Positions 13,689 through 22,176 of a DNA stretch of 37,039 bases are shown piece after piece (the stretch's first letter is position 1; the number at the start of each line of letters is the position of its first letter). Below the pieces are notes generated by a model. It did no database searches, was not told where the DNA came from, and saw only the letters and a program-made list of their open reading frames with translations. The stretch lies in the IMG/VR virus record IMGVR_UViG_3300003886_000021, positions 1 through 37,039 of that record; one strand, given 5' to 3'. The translations under genes were made by a program, and so were the position numbers. Source of the DNA: a virus.

Positions 13689-15380
13689 ATGCCAATGGTA
13701 GATTTAGACTGGACCATCACACGGGCCACCGGGGATATCCGGTATATTGGGGACGACCACGGTGCGGCGACCCCCTCATATGCAACGGTGATTGAATTCC
13801 ATCGTTGGCTGCAAGACTTTGCCGACCAGGAAGTAAGTGCCGGGGACGACGAACACGATATCACAGATAACACCTCCTCTGACCGGTCGACCGACAACAT
13901 TATCACGTTGTTGGGTGCGTATAACATCGACGCAAATGCGGCCGAGCATCTGTACGACGGGTCCATTATTCAGGGGGCCGGTGGTACTGCTGAGTTTTAC
14001 GACGGCATTGTGAACTTTGGTAACGCCTCTGTTCAAATCCAACTCATCCAGAATGGTGCGGTTATCGTAGACGACTGGTGGAACTTCGCTGGTGGAGGGT
14101 TGAATCCGGATGCGAATGCGGGAATCAGTCACAGATTTATGGTACTGACCCACACCTCGGGTGCCGATATTGACGGACGTAGGCTGATTGGTACAAGCCG
14201 GACTTATGGGAACACCTATTCAGAGTTTAGTATCAATGGTACTTCCCGTGGTAACAACGTGTTGGCCCTCGTCGACACGAATGACCTGAATAATAGCACT
14301 GCATCCGGCACGGTCGCCGGTTACACCGGAATCACAAATGTTGAGGGCTATCGGGCCATTGATGTTGATAACAATGGTGCCGACGAATTCTACTACTCCG
14401 AGTGGAACACAAACCAACCCACCCGTTCAATTAACGACTTCTATGAACGGATGAAGTATAACTCCCGAGATGGTTCTGCTGAAACTCTATATGGGCTCAG
14501 CGGGGAACTCTTCCGTGGTATCACCCATGCAATCACAATCGACACACCCACCGGCACCTTCGCAGCATTCGAGGCGGTATCATGGCCCGGTGGCACGGGA
14601 CAGATGCTAGCTATCAACAGCACAACTGCCGGAACAGAGATGTGGATTCAACTCCTAACGGGTGTCGCACCGGTTGACAACGAACTTATCACTGGGGCCT
14701 CCACGGCAACAGCACTTGTCAATGTGACTGTTATCTCTCGGGCGATCTCCACACCCTTTATTGGCCAGTCTACGGGCTCTGCTTTGATCGGTGCTTATGG
14801 TGTTGGTGTTGAAGCTGCGGACCTAAGTGCAACTGACACTGTGTTCGATCTTGGTAATAACCAGATTACCCCGCCAAATAACGTGACCTTTACGGTCTTT
14901 GGTTTGGAGTCGGGTGAGGACCGTGTTCTGGTCACCAATGACAATGCGAGTGCTATCGACTTCACTCAGATGGCGTTGAACACAACTTTGAATGGGGCCA
15001 CGGAGACCTCTGTTGTGGTTGGTGCAGCGAGTATTCCAGCCGACACCCCCAACACTGGAACACTTCGCATTGAACTGGATGACGGTCGTTACCGTCGAGT
15101 TCCTTACATCTCTTACGCAGGTGGCAATACTTTCACGATTGCCTCGACGGACTTTACCGGTATCAACGCCGCAACGGCGACTGCTAATGTGTTCCTAGGC
15201 TATATCGACCTACTAGCAACTGGGGCGTCCGAGGCATTCACTACGGTTTATGATGCAGATAGAACCCTGTTTATTCGGGTGAGGGATGGTGGGGTCACTC
15301 CTATCCGCACTTTTGAGACCACGGGTACGCTCGGGTCGAGTGGAGGTTCCGCTACAGCTATCCGCACAACCGACGAGTAA
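13689..15380 (+). CDS. Large beta-rich virion surface protein, 563 residues
   Basis: A start with GGAG eight bases upstream. The N-terminal 130 residues (TRATGDIRYIGDDHGAATPSY, then a helix with FHRWLQDFADQ) precede a Gly/Asn/Thr-rich beta region typical of phage structural proteins, including an SHRFMVLTHTSG stretch and many GT/ST loops. The C-terminal third contains repeated strand-turn units, as in fibres. I do not recognise enzymatic motifs. It is probably a capsid spike, head fibre or large decoration protein, because it lies between the coat and the head-tail joining genes. Confidence 0.6.
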   Translation: MPMVDLDWTITRATGDIRYIGDDHGAATPSYATVIEFHRWLQDFADQEVSAGDDEHDITDNTSSDRSTDNIITLLGAYNIDANAAEHLYDGSIIQGAGGTAEFYDGIVNFGNASVQIQLIQNGAVIVDDWWNFAGGGLNPDANAGISHRFMVLTHTSGADIDGRRLIGTSRTYGNTYSEFSINGTSRGNNVLALVDTNDLNNSTASGTVAGYTGITNVEGYRAIDVDNNGADEFYYSEWNTNQPTRSINDFYERMKYNSRDGSAETLYGLSGELFRGITHAITIDTPTGTFAAFEAVSWPGGTGQMLAINSTTAGTEMWIQLLTGVAPVDNELITGASTATALVNVTVISRAISTPFIGQSTGSALIGAYGVGVEAADLSATDTVFDLGNNQITPPNNVTFTVFGLESGEDRVLVTNDNASAIDFTQMALNTTLNGATETSVVVGAASIPADTPNTGTLRIELDDGRYRRVPYISYAGGNTFTIASTDFTGINAATATANVFLGYIDLLATGASEAFTTVYDADRTLFIRVRDGGVTPIRTFETTGTLGSSGGSATAIRTTDE

Positions 15381-15396
15381 ATAATAGGAGGGGAAT

Positions 15397-17115
15397 ATGG
15401 TAGCTCCAGTACAAACCAACGACGCCGTTGTTATCGCGGATTTCCAGACGACTGGAAGCATGAACGTCACCCAGTTCGGGGTCAATGACGCCCCCTTTGA
15501 CAACACTAGTGCCCGCACCGTTGTTGTCAATGCAGCACCGAATGGTATCGGTGAAGGCATCCTCATGGCAAACAACGCCTCCGGGACCCGGTGGCACGCG
15601 GGGGGTGCTAGTTTCGCCACGGCGGACTTCACGAATGCCATCATAATTGGTGGGCACCGCCATAAAACGGGCGGTGATAACGGCGAGAACTTCGCACCCG
15701 GCGGTTACGGGATGGTTATCGAGGACGGGTCTGGTAGACTGCGGGCGTGGAAATACGGAGGCCTAGACGAAATCCGTGATAACGATTCAATGCTTACTCG
15801 GTATACATCTGTCAATGCCGCCTCGACTTTCAACGGCAATGGCTTTACTGAAAATGGTGCCTTTGACCTTACCGATATTGTGCGTGCGGGTTACTTTACA
15901 GGAGCAAACGGGTCACCGGGTTCCCGGGGCTCCATTGTTCTCCAGATGTTTTACGTCATTGTCGGAGTGACTGTCACGCGAGGTGACACCGCTGATCCTG
16001 CTACCTTTTTCAACTATAAGGAAGAGGCGGACAATGCGGGAGCATATGACTTTGAGATCGTGGAAGTCATTGGTGGAGCTTTGTTTCGTGGCGTAATGCC
16101 ATTTACCTTCGGGAACAATGATGCACTTGAGCACAGGTTCGTCACAAGTGGGCAGTCCTTGGGGTGGATTCAAGAAGTGAACGATCTCAATGCCCTTATT
16201 AACAATGGTGGTAACGGCGAGCGTTACGGGATGATAGTCGAGAATAATGATCTCGGCATAACGCTGAACATCGGGTCGAATTTCCATTTTGATATGTCCT
16301 TCGGTTCAATCAGCAGCTTTGACCGGAAGTGGTACCTCCGTATTATACCCAACGGAAACACATCGGAGGTATGCAACTTTAACTCCGTAGCGTTCACAAA
16401 CCTTGGGAACGATGCAACACGGGTGACCCACAACACCATACTCGCTGCGCCGGCCATTTTCACGGGGTGTGCCTTCAGTGGAGGGGACCCACTGAACGTC
16501 AATGACGCTACCCTCACGACCTGCACGTTCTCAAACCCTTCGGCCACACACCTTATCGTCATAGATGACACCCACGATGTAACCAATTCCAGCTTCGCAA
16601 CGGACACGGCTACAGACATTGCCATCCTGATCGACCAGTCCGGGGGGGCAACAATTGACTTAGATGGCTTAACATTCTCCGGGTTTACCGATAAGATTGA
16701 GATTGATCCCGCGATAACAACGGGTACCTACACAATAAACTTGTTGAATGGCACCTCGGTATTAGACGCAGAGGTTGTACGTGACGCGGGGGTCACTGTG
16801 AATATTGTCTCCGCACCCGTCACAACGACAATCACTGCCGTGGAAACAGATGGCACCGTAATACCAGATGCCCGAGTACTGTTGGAAGCCGCCGCAGGTG
16901 GCCCCTTGGCAATTGGGACGGACATTATTAGCGGCCTGACTGATATCAATGGCGAGATTGCGGACACCCGGTCCCTGGCTAGCAATCAACCGGTGACCGG
17001 CAGAATTCGAAAAAGCTCTGCCCCCGGCGACTTGTTTCAAACGGCTTCTATCATAGGGACGATTAGTAATGTGAATGGATTAAATGTAACAGTTGTAATG
17101 GTGACCGACGAATAG
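15397..17115 (+). CDS. Beta-helix-like virion protein with C-terminal Ig-like domain
   Basis: A 572-residue protein preceded by a strong AGGAGGGG. Residues about 300-440 show short repeating strands with Asn and Cys (for example TLTTCTFSNPSATHL), suggesting a right-handed beta-helix such as those of tailspikes. Residues about 475-572 look like an Ig-like or carboxypeptidase-regulatory-like domain (VETDGTVIPDARVLLEA, then GLTDINGEI). It lies directly after another large surface protein. A fibre or spike role is likely; possible polysaccharide binding cannot be shown from the sequence. Confidence 0.58.
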   Translation: MVAPVQTNDAVVIADFQTTGSMNVTQFGVNDAPFDNTSARTVVVNAAPNGIGEGILMANNASGTRWHAGGASFATADFTNAIIIGGHRHKTGGDNGENFAPGGYGMVIEDGSGRLRAWKYGGLDEIRDNDSMLTRYTSVNAASTFNGNGFTENGAFDLTDIVRAGYFTGANGSPGSRGSIVLQMFYVIVGVTVTRGDTADPATFFNYKEEADNAGAYDFEIVEVIGGALFRGVMPFTFGNNDALEHRFVTSGQSLGWIQEVNDLNALINNGGNGERYGMIVENNDLGITLNIGSNFHFDMSFGSISSFDRKWYLRIIPNGNTSEVCNFNSVAFTNLGNDATRVTHNTILAAPAIFTGCAFSGGDPLNVNDATLTTCTFSNPSATHLIVIDDTHDVTNSSFATDTATDIAILIDQSGGATIDLDGLTFSGFTDKIEIDPAITTGTYTINLLNGTSVLDAEVVRDAGVTVNIVSAPVTTTITAVETDGTVIPDARVLLEAAAGGPLAIGTDIISGLTDINGEIADTRSLASNQPVTGRIRKSSAPGDLFQTASIIGTISNVNGLNVTVVMVTDE

Positions 17116-17126
17116 GAGAAATGATT

Positions 17127-17411
17127 ATGAGCGTTGTAATTTCCCCCAAGAATAACTTGACACAAACAGATGAGGGTACGCATAAGGACGCAGAACAATT
17201 GAGGGCAGAATCAAAACTAGTCATCGCCATGAAGAACGCTGACGCGATTGCACAGACTCTAGTAAAGCATGGCGAACTTATTAGTGCATTGCATCAGGAG
17301 GTCTCCGATCTTAGAACCCAGGTCACAAACCTTAGTGCAGAAGTGCAAATGAATAAGTCCCAAATTCATAGAGCTTTGGTACAAACTTACGGAACGGGGC
17401 CGACTGCTTAA
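17127..17411 (+). CDS. Small coiled-coil protein between fibre genes
   Basis: A 94-residue protein. The ATG at 17127 is chosen because AGGAG lies eight bases upstream; the in-frame ATG at 17121 is too close. It is helical, with a heptad stretch near residues 48-80 (ISALHQEVSDLRTQVTNLSA), so it probably trimerises. Small coiled coils of this type connect or chaperone phage fibres. Its stop overlaps the next start (TAATG). Confidence 0.6.
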   Translation: MSVVISPKNNLTQTDEGTHKDAEQLRAESKLVIAMKNADAIAQTLVKHGELISALHQEVSDLRTQVTNLSAEVQMNKSQIHRALVQTYGTGPTA

Positions 17412-17911
17412 TGGCAATCACAATCGACTACATCACGAGAATCATAAATATCCAACAAGCGGACCTTACCCTAGTGGGCGGGACACTGTTTGAGCTGGAT
17501 ACCAATATGTTCCGCCTAACTGTACTCGATATCCAGGATAGTGAAGAGGGTATGTTCGCTGATACTGCCATCCGGCATAATACCCAAGTGACCGTAGCGG
17601 GGACTACGTTCGCCAGGACCATTGAGATCATTAACGGATACTCTGTGAGATTCGAAGATGGCTCTTATACTGTAAGGCTGTCCGGATCAAACAATAATAT
17701 CTTTGACGTGGAAAACGGAATTTTGGTACAGAACCAAGTCCAAATCATTGCCCAGAATTCGGGCGGTTTAATTGTAGTCGACTCAGGTGCCGTAGTTGCA
17801 CCCACCCAACAACAGATTAGAGACGCTATGACTATTGACAGCACTGGCGGAGAACAGCCTATCGACGACAAACTCAACAACAACTTTGCTATCTCAGCGG
17901 CGGGGGTATAA
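17411..17911 (+). CDS. Beta-rich structural protein, 166 residues
   Basis: The protein consists of short hydrophobic strands separated by polar turns (ITRIINIQQADLTLVGGT and similar) and ends with an acidic helix. A region near residues 125-145 (VVAPTQQQIRDAMTIDST) is typical of the edges of phage fibre modules. Coupled on both sides by TAATG overlaps. Probably a fibre, spike or decoration subunit that acts with its neighbours; no enzymatic motif is visible. Confidence 0.55.
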   Translation: MAITIDYITRIINIQQADLTLVGGTLFELDTNMFRLTVLDIQDSEEGMFADTAIRHNTQVTVAGTTFARTIEIINGYSVRFEDGSYTVRLSGSNNNIFDVENGILVQNQVQIIAQNSGGLIVVDSGAVVAPTQQQIRDAMTIDSTGGEQPIDDKLNNNFAISAAGV

Positions 17912-18291
17912 TGTCTTGCTGCTTAGGGGCCGTATACCGGCCATTGATTACAGACTGCACAGGGGTTACACGCCACCTGGAGCTAGGCGAAGAGCTGAGA
18001 ATCAACGATCAGATTATCGGATACCGGGTCATAAATATTGACTCTAGTATTACCATTGATTTCCACAACGTGGTTATAATCGCAGACGCCACAGGAGGCT
18101 CTATCACTATTACCCTGCCTCTTTCTTTGAGGGGGCAGAGAGTTACTGTAAAGAAGGTTAGTGCCTCTAATAACATTACAATCACAGCCACAGGCGGTCA
18201 GCTTATTGACGGCTCGGCAACAGAAGTTCTTAATTCTCCCTTTTCAACCGTAACTTTACTCGGCGACGGCGCGGCTTGGCACATAGTATGA
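17911..18291 (+). CDS. Small fibre-tip-like beta protein
   Basis: A 126-residue protein. Residues about 55-126 (NVVIIADATGGSITITLPL, then GQRVTVKKVSASNNITITA, ending GDGAAWHIV) match a beta domain often found at the ends of phage tail or head fibres. The N-terminus has a CC pair. The stop overlaps the start of the next gene. Likely part of the same surface structure as the preceding genes. Confidence 0.6.
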   Translation: MSCCLGAVYRPLITDCTGVTRHLELGEELRINDQIIGYRVINIDSSITIDFHNVVIIADATGGSITITLPLSLRGQRVTVKKVSASNNITITATGGQLIDGSATEVLNSPFSTVTLLGDGAAWHIV

Positions 18292-18479
18292 ATTGGGCTT
18301 CCTTAATAAAAGACGTTGGCCCTTATATCGGCATCATGTTCTTCTTCATCTGGAGAGATTACAGGCGTGAAGAGCACTTGGTAAAGCAGGTAGCAGAACT
18401 CCAAACATTCATACGGGAAGAACTTATGAACCTAATCGAGAAAACACACAAGGTGATTAAAAATGCCTCCAAATCCTAA
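18288..18479 (+). CDS. BhlA/UviB-like small holin candidate
   Basis: A 63-residue protein. The ATG at 18288 overlaps the preceding stop (ATGA); a TTG twelve bases upstream is less likely. It has one hydrophobic segment (about residues 6-23), immediately followed by a basic RDYRREE and an amphipathic helix, which is the layout of BhlA/UviB-type holins. Such proteins form membrane pores. Its position between fibre and head-tail joining genes is unusual for a holin, so an anchoring or assembly role remains possible. The end overlaps the next gene by 17 bases. Confidence 0.5.
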   Translation: MNWASLIKDVGPYIGIMFFFIWRDYRREEHLVKQVAELQTFIREELMNLIEKTHKVIKNASKS

Positions 18480-18960
18480 TCTGCAAAGAGAGATTCGGCA
18501 GGTACTATACCAACTGAAAAGTCGGTATGGGGCCCCGGTCGATGTATACCAGGGTAGCTCCCAACAGACAGACTACAGGAGTGGAGCTAAGACTGCGGTA
18601 GCCACGAAGACTTCAATTCGTATGGCAATCGTGATGCCAGCCGATGCCACACGAAAGTTCTTTTATAGCATCTCTTATCTTGCCGAGAGCCGTGCGTTTA
18701 CCTCGCAGGGCGGACCGGGTTGGGACGACGAGTCAAAGGGGTTCATTTTTGATGGCCGGGACATGCCCGGCCACACTTGGGAAGTGGAAGACTGGGTGGT
18801 CTATGACGGTAAGCGTTATGACGTGTCCAATATTGAAGAGCTAGAATTTGGCACAGGGTGGATGATCATTGGCAAGCGGGCCAAAGGCACAAATGCTGTT
18901 GAACAGATCGACTTAAACGTGGTAGACGGAATGGGATTCGGACAAGAGGCACAGGATTAA
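18463..18960 (+). CDS. Head-tail joining protein candidate
   Basis: A 165-residue protein. The N-terminal helix (LQREIRQVLYQLKSRYG) is followed by a beta barrel-like middle, and the VEDWVVYDGKRYDVSNIEEL region has the shape of head-tail adaptors of the gp9/gp16-like or Ne1-type families, where a short barrel follows a helix. Its position two genes before the tail tube supports it. No catalytic motif seen. Confidence 0.55.
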   Translation: MPPNPNLQREIRQVLYQLKSRYGAPVDVYQGSSQQTDYRSGAKTAVATKTSIRMAIVMPADATRKFFYSISYLAESRAFTSQGGPGWDDESKGFIFDGRDMPGHTWEVEDWVVYDGKRYDVSNIEELEFGTGWMIIGKRAKGTNAVEQIDLNVVDGMGFGQEAQD

Positions 18961-18961
18961 C

Positions 18962-19423
18962 ATGGACCCACTACTTCCTAAGCATCTAATGTCTTCACTG
19001 GCCGTTTATTTTGAGCCCATCGCCGCTGCACAGGGTATATCCTACTTTGTTGAGGGGGTGAATGAAGACAGTACAGATGTGTTCCAAACGGATTCCGCCC
19101 TGCTGAGAATGAACGGCCCTATCCTGTTTGAAGGGACCTCTACCGAAGAGTGGTATGGAATAGAGATACAAATTCTACTTACCGATATTATGCAGTCTAA
19201 CGAGCCTGCTTACAATATCTACGAGTGGTCTGGAGCGTTCCAGCAGGCGTTGCAGAATGTCATTCAAATATTCGACTTCGACCCTCCTGAGGAACTAATA
19301 GGGTGCTTACAACCTGATCGAAGTGTACGAAACAACATAAGAGTTGTCAACTATAACATAGTTGATAGAGATGTCCGCGTTCGGCAGATGAGTGTGAACG
19401 CACGATACATCCTCCATAACTAA
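18962..19423 (+). CDS. Tail terminator candidate
   Basis: A 153-residue alpha/beta protein located immediately before the major tail genes, the canonical place for the tail terminator (lambda gpU-like). The N-terminal helix (LPKHLMSSLAVYFEPIAA) and a C-terminal strand (VRVRQMSVNARYILHN) fit the general fold of this family. The sequence has no unique motif, so the call is by position and size. Confidence 0.5.
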   Translation: MDPLLPKHLMSSLAVYFEPIAAAQGISYFVEGVNEDSTDVFQTDSALLRMNGPILFEGTSTEEWYGIEIQILLTDIMQSNEPAYNIYEWSGAFQQALQNVIQIFDFDPPEELIGCLQPDRSVRNNIRVVNYNIVDRDVRVRQMSVNARYILHN

Positions 19424-19448
19424 ACAGCGAACATAACCTGGAGATACA

Positions 19449-20576
19449 ATGGCAAGACTCCAATTACGAGATACTAACATCTTTCTTCAAGATGGGCTAT
19501 CGGGGTCGGCTCAGGTCGACGAGGGTAACTCGTCTCTGGCACAGGTCCCGGTGGTGACTACCACGCAAGGGGCGATGGCCACAGACGAAGTGCAGACGGT
19601 TGTCCAGTATGGGAGAGCACCTACTGGCGGTACCTACACCTTATGGATTAGCGATGGTACTACGTCCTTTACTACTGCGGACATTGCATTCAACGCTGCT
19701 GCTGCGGTGATTGAGACCGCAATCGACGTAGCCGCTACTGCTGCAACATACCCGGCGTTTACCAATGGTGACATTACTGTCGCGGAAGTGGGCGGCGTAG
19801 CGGGTGTATCCGACGGCGGCGGAGTCACATTGACTTACGACGGGGCCTCAGTCACGAATACAAATTTCGAGACTACCATTATTAACGGTGCGTCCCTTAC
19901 TGGGACTACGATTACCGGGGGCTCCACACTGGGCCTGCAAATGTTAGTCCTGAACTCCGATGTAACGAACCGAGTTCCAGTTGGGGGGAGATTCACAATC
20001 GCCACTGAAACCGGGACACCGATTCATACCATTACGTCCCGATATCAGAACCCCATGGACGGCACTCTGACGATTGCATTTACCCCTGCCATCGCTTCCA
20101 CGGTGGCCGAGAGCGATGCAGTTGTGTTCATGCCACAGCGTCTCTCAATTCGAATTGGTGACGGAGATGTCACTTGGACTGAGAGCCGGGAAATGATCTA
20201 TGACCTCGACCGGGACCTGCTTGACAGTGTCCGAGAGGGGCAAGAGCAGCCTGTAGAAATCGAACTTAACTTCGTATTCGAAGAGGTTACCGCTACAAGC
20301 GGACAACCTGTTTCTCCAGTAGACGCTTTGAAGAGAATTGGAGAGGCCACAGAGTGGGTTTCCTCTTCGGCAGATTTGTGTCAACCTTATGCCGTTGACC
20401 TGTTCGTCATTCACTGTGTGCCCTGCGGCACAGACCAGGATCAAGACTTCTTGTTCCAAGATTTCCGTTGGGAGAGTTTAGATTACTCCATTCAAGACGC
20501 TGCTATTGCCGTGTCGGGACGTTGCAATGTTGCTAACATCACAACGACACGAGGCAACTTTAACGAATGTAGTTAA
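19449..20576 (+). CDS. Major tail (tube) protein, long paralogue with inserted domain
   Basis: A 375-residue protein with GGAG six bases before the ATG. Residues 1-20 and about 160-375 match the protein encoded at 20666; the last about 148 residues differ at only eight positions. The extra section (about residues 30-155) is beta-rich, with TYTLWISDGTTSFTTADIAF and GVTLTYDGASV, as in Ig-like or decoration domains added to tail tubes. It probably builds a decorated tube or caps it. Nucleotide third positions differ widely from the copy, so this is an old duplication under protein-level constraint. Confidence 0.72.
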   Translation: MARLQLRDTNIFLQDGLSGSAQVDEGNSSLAQVPVVTTTQGAMATDEVQTVVQYGRAPTGGTYTLWISDGTTSFTTADIAFNAAAAVIETAIDVAATAATYPAFTNGDITVAEVGGVAGVSDGGGVTLTYDGASVTNTNFETTIINGASLTGTTITGGSTLGLQMLVLNSDVTNRVPVGGRFTIATETGTPIHTITSRYQNPMDGTLTIAFTPAIASTVAESDAVVFMPQRLSIRIGDGDVTWTESREMIYDLDRDLLDSVREGQEQPVEIELNFVFEEVTATSGQPVSPVDALKRIGEATEWVSSSADLCQPYAVDLFVIHCVPCGTDQDQDFLFQDFRWESLDYSIQDAAIAVSGRCNVANITTTRGNFNECS

Positions 20577-20665
20577 TTATAGCCACGTCGGCGGCTCATT
20601 AGGTTGGCACGAACCCGAGAAAGCCAAGACGGTTTATTTACTTTTTACACTAGCTGGAGAATGAA

Positions 20666-21412
20666 ATGGCTCGAATCCAATTGCGAGACACAAACATCTT
20701 TCTTCAAGATGGCCTATCTGGTGCCGCCCTGATCAATCAGGTCACGGCAGGCGGGGAAACCACCTTGACGATCGACGCTGTTGTCTTGAATTCGGATGTG
20801 ATCGACCGCGTACCAGTTGGGGCGAGGTTTACTATCTCTACTGAGACAGGAACCCCTATCCATACGGTAACGGCTCGCACTCCGATGAGTGGCAATCCGA
20901 CCACGGACATTACGTTCACTCCTGCTTTAGGTGCTGGTACTACTGACAACGACGCTATCGTATTCTTGCCGCAACGGCTTGCAATTCGTATTGGCGACGG
21001 TGACGTAACCTGGACCGAAAGTCGTGAGATGATCTATGATCTTGATCGTGATTTGCTGGATAGTGTACGAGAAGGTCAAGAACAGCCTGTCGAAGTCGAA
21101 CTCAACTTTGTGTTCGAGGAGGTTACCGCTTCAAGTGGGCAACCCGTTTCGCCAGTAGACGCACTAAAAAGAATTGGTGAAGCTACAGAGTGGGTTTCGT
21201 CTTCTTCGGATTTGTGCCAGCCTTATGCTGTTGACTTGTTCGTGATTCATTGTGTTCCTTGCGGTACAGACCAGGATCAAGATTTCTTGTTCCAGGACTT
21301 CCGTTGGGAAAGTTTAGATTACTCAATCCAGGACGCAGCCATTGCTGTTTCTGGTCGATGTAATGTAGCTAATATCCCCACAAGTCGTGGTGATTTCAAT
21401 GAGTGCAGTTAA
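20666..21412 (+). CDS. Major tail (tube) protein, short paralogue
   Basis: A 248-residue protein, the core version without the inserted domain of the gene at 19449. It shares RIGDGDVTWTESREMIYDLD and the ending NECS. Codons favour CGT, GAT and GGT, like the coat gene, suggesting stronger expression and making it the likely main tube subunit. The 89-base gap before it contains two short GC pairings (AGCC/GGCT near 20581 and TTGGC/GCCAA near 20604) and a T-rich stretch. Followed by a strong terminator. Confidence 0.75.
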   Translation: MARIQLRDTNIFLQDGLSGAALINQVTAGGETTLTIDAVVLNSDVIDRVPVGARFTISTETGTPIHTVTARTPMSGNPTTDITFTPALGAGTTDNDAIVFLPQRLAIRIGDGDVTWTESREMIYDLDRDLLDSVREGQEQPVEVELNFVFEEVTASSGQPVSPVDALKRIGEATEWVSSSSDLCQPYAVDLFVIHCVPCGTDQDQDFLFQDFRWESLDYSIQDAAIAVSGRCNVANIPTSRGDFNECS

Positions 21413-21421
21413 TTTGAATCG

Positions 21422-21452
21422 GGTGGGCGGGTAAATCCGCCCACCTTTTCTT
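21422..21452 (+). terminator. Strong rho-independent terminator after the tube genes
   Basis: A perfect 9-bp stem, GGTGGGCGG (21422-21430) with CCGCCCACC (21437-21445), a GTAAAT loop and then TTTTCTT. It ends the tube transcript and would keep expression of the tail chaperone and tape measure lower than that of the tube, as expected from their stoichiometry. Confidence 0.9.
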
Positions 21453-21472
21453 AACCTTGAGAGGGTTTGAAA

Positions 21473-22003
21473 ATGAAAATCGGTGGACTAGAAGTTAGCG
21501 GACCGGCAGAGGAAGTTTTGGTGCTGCCACGTCTGGATAATGACATTATTATTCGGACCGAAGCCGTCCTGGATATGTCCCCTTTTGAGGCTCTTTGTCC
21601 GGTGCCTAGTGCCCCGACAAAGCTAAAGCCGGGGGGTTTTACAAAGGACATAGAGAACACGGGATACATCGAGCAGACAAAGAGGCATGGAGATTTGCGG
21701 TTCGCATTTATCTGTGTCACGTCTCTGGTGCCCAGCGAGATCGAGTGGGAAGATGTTGACCTAGGTGTGCCAGATACTTGGCTCAAATGGGACCAAGAAC
21801 TCACAAAAGCGGGGTTTAGTTCTGTGGAGTTGAACCGGGTGGTCATGTGTATCATGCAGGCTAACTCGCTAGACGAGAATAAACTCAAAGAGGCCCGTGA
21901 GCTTTTTCTACATGGTCAGGTGGAGGGGGCCCCAAAATCCTCTGGCCCAAGTACCGAACCGGGGAATACTCAGTCTGGCGAGCCTGTGAACGCTTCGGCG
22001 TAA
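21473..22003 (+). CDS. Tail assembly chaperone, unshifted product (lambda gpG-like)
   Basis: A 176-residue protein starting at the ATG at 21473; a TTG six bases upstream is not favoured. The position between tube and tape measure and the mixed helical sequence (KWDQELTKAGFSSVELNRVV, then NKLKEARELFL) fit tail assembly chaperones that coat the tape measure during tail building. After residue 155 the zero frame continues only with a low-complexity Pro/Ser/Gly tail (SGPSTEPGNTQSGEP), which is what such genes show beyond a frameshift site. The stop overlaps the next ATG in TAATG. Confidence 0.8.
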   Translation: MKIGGLEVSGPAEEVLVLPRLDNDIIIRTEAVLDMSPFEALCPVPSAPTKLKPGGFTKDIENTGYIEQTKRHGDLRFAFICVTSLVPSEIEWEDVDLGVPDTWLKWDQELTKAGFSSVELNRVVMCIMQANSLDENKLKEARELFLHGQVEGAPKSSGPSTEPGNTQSGEPVNASA

Positions 22004-22176
22004 TGCCCCCTGGAGTCGCCGGTGGTTGGGATGACATAGACGTGTGGACGCAAGCGAAGTTAATAGCCTACGAACAAACACGTTCTTATGAAGAAAATGA
22101 TCCCGGACCTAAATCCCCTAAGAAACCTTCGACGAAGTCTAGACCTAAAAAGGGAAAGAAACGGAGAAAACGTTGA
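21473..22176 (+). CDS. Tail assembly chaperone, -1 frameshift fusion (lambda gpGT-like)
   Basis: Reading through CCCAAAA at 21931-21937 with a -1 shift gives join(21473-21937, 21937-22176), a 234-residue protein. The -1 frame is open from 21901 to 22176. Beyond the shift it encodes YSVWRACERFGVMPPG, then WDDIDVWTQAKLIAYEQTRS and a Lys/Arg-rich tail, the typical T-domain layout. Without a shift, an ATG at 22003 could yield only a 57-residue fragment lacking the N-terminal part of that domain. In the known families G and GT act together on the tape measure. Frameshifting is inferred, not shown. Confidence 0.82.
21931..21937 (+). promoter_or_regulatory. -1 ribosomal frameshift heptamer CCCAAAA
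   Basis: In the zero frame the heptamer reads C CCA AAA, the exact X XXY YYZ pattern. After slipping, the tRNAs would pair with CCC and AAA. It lies inside the short overlap (21901-22003) where both frames are open. A GGAGGGGG run (21922-21929), close upstream, may interact with the ribosome. I did not see a strong downstream hairpin by eye. Confidence 0.82.

Noticed and set aside
22003-22176. Stand-alone 57-residue gene starting at the TAATG
   Set aside because: It would cut off the first part of the T-like domain; the -1 fusion explains the open frame from 21901 and the slippery site. Internal initiation cannot be excluded.
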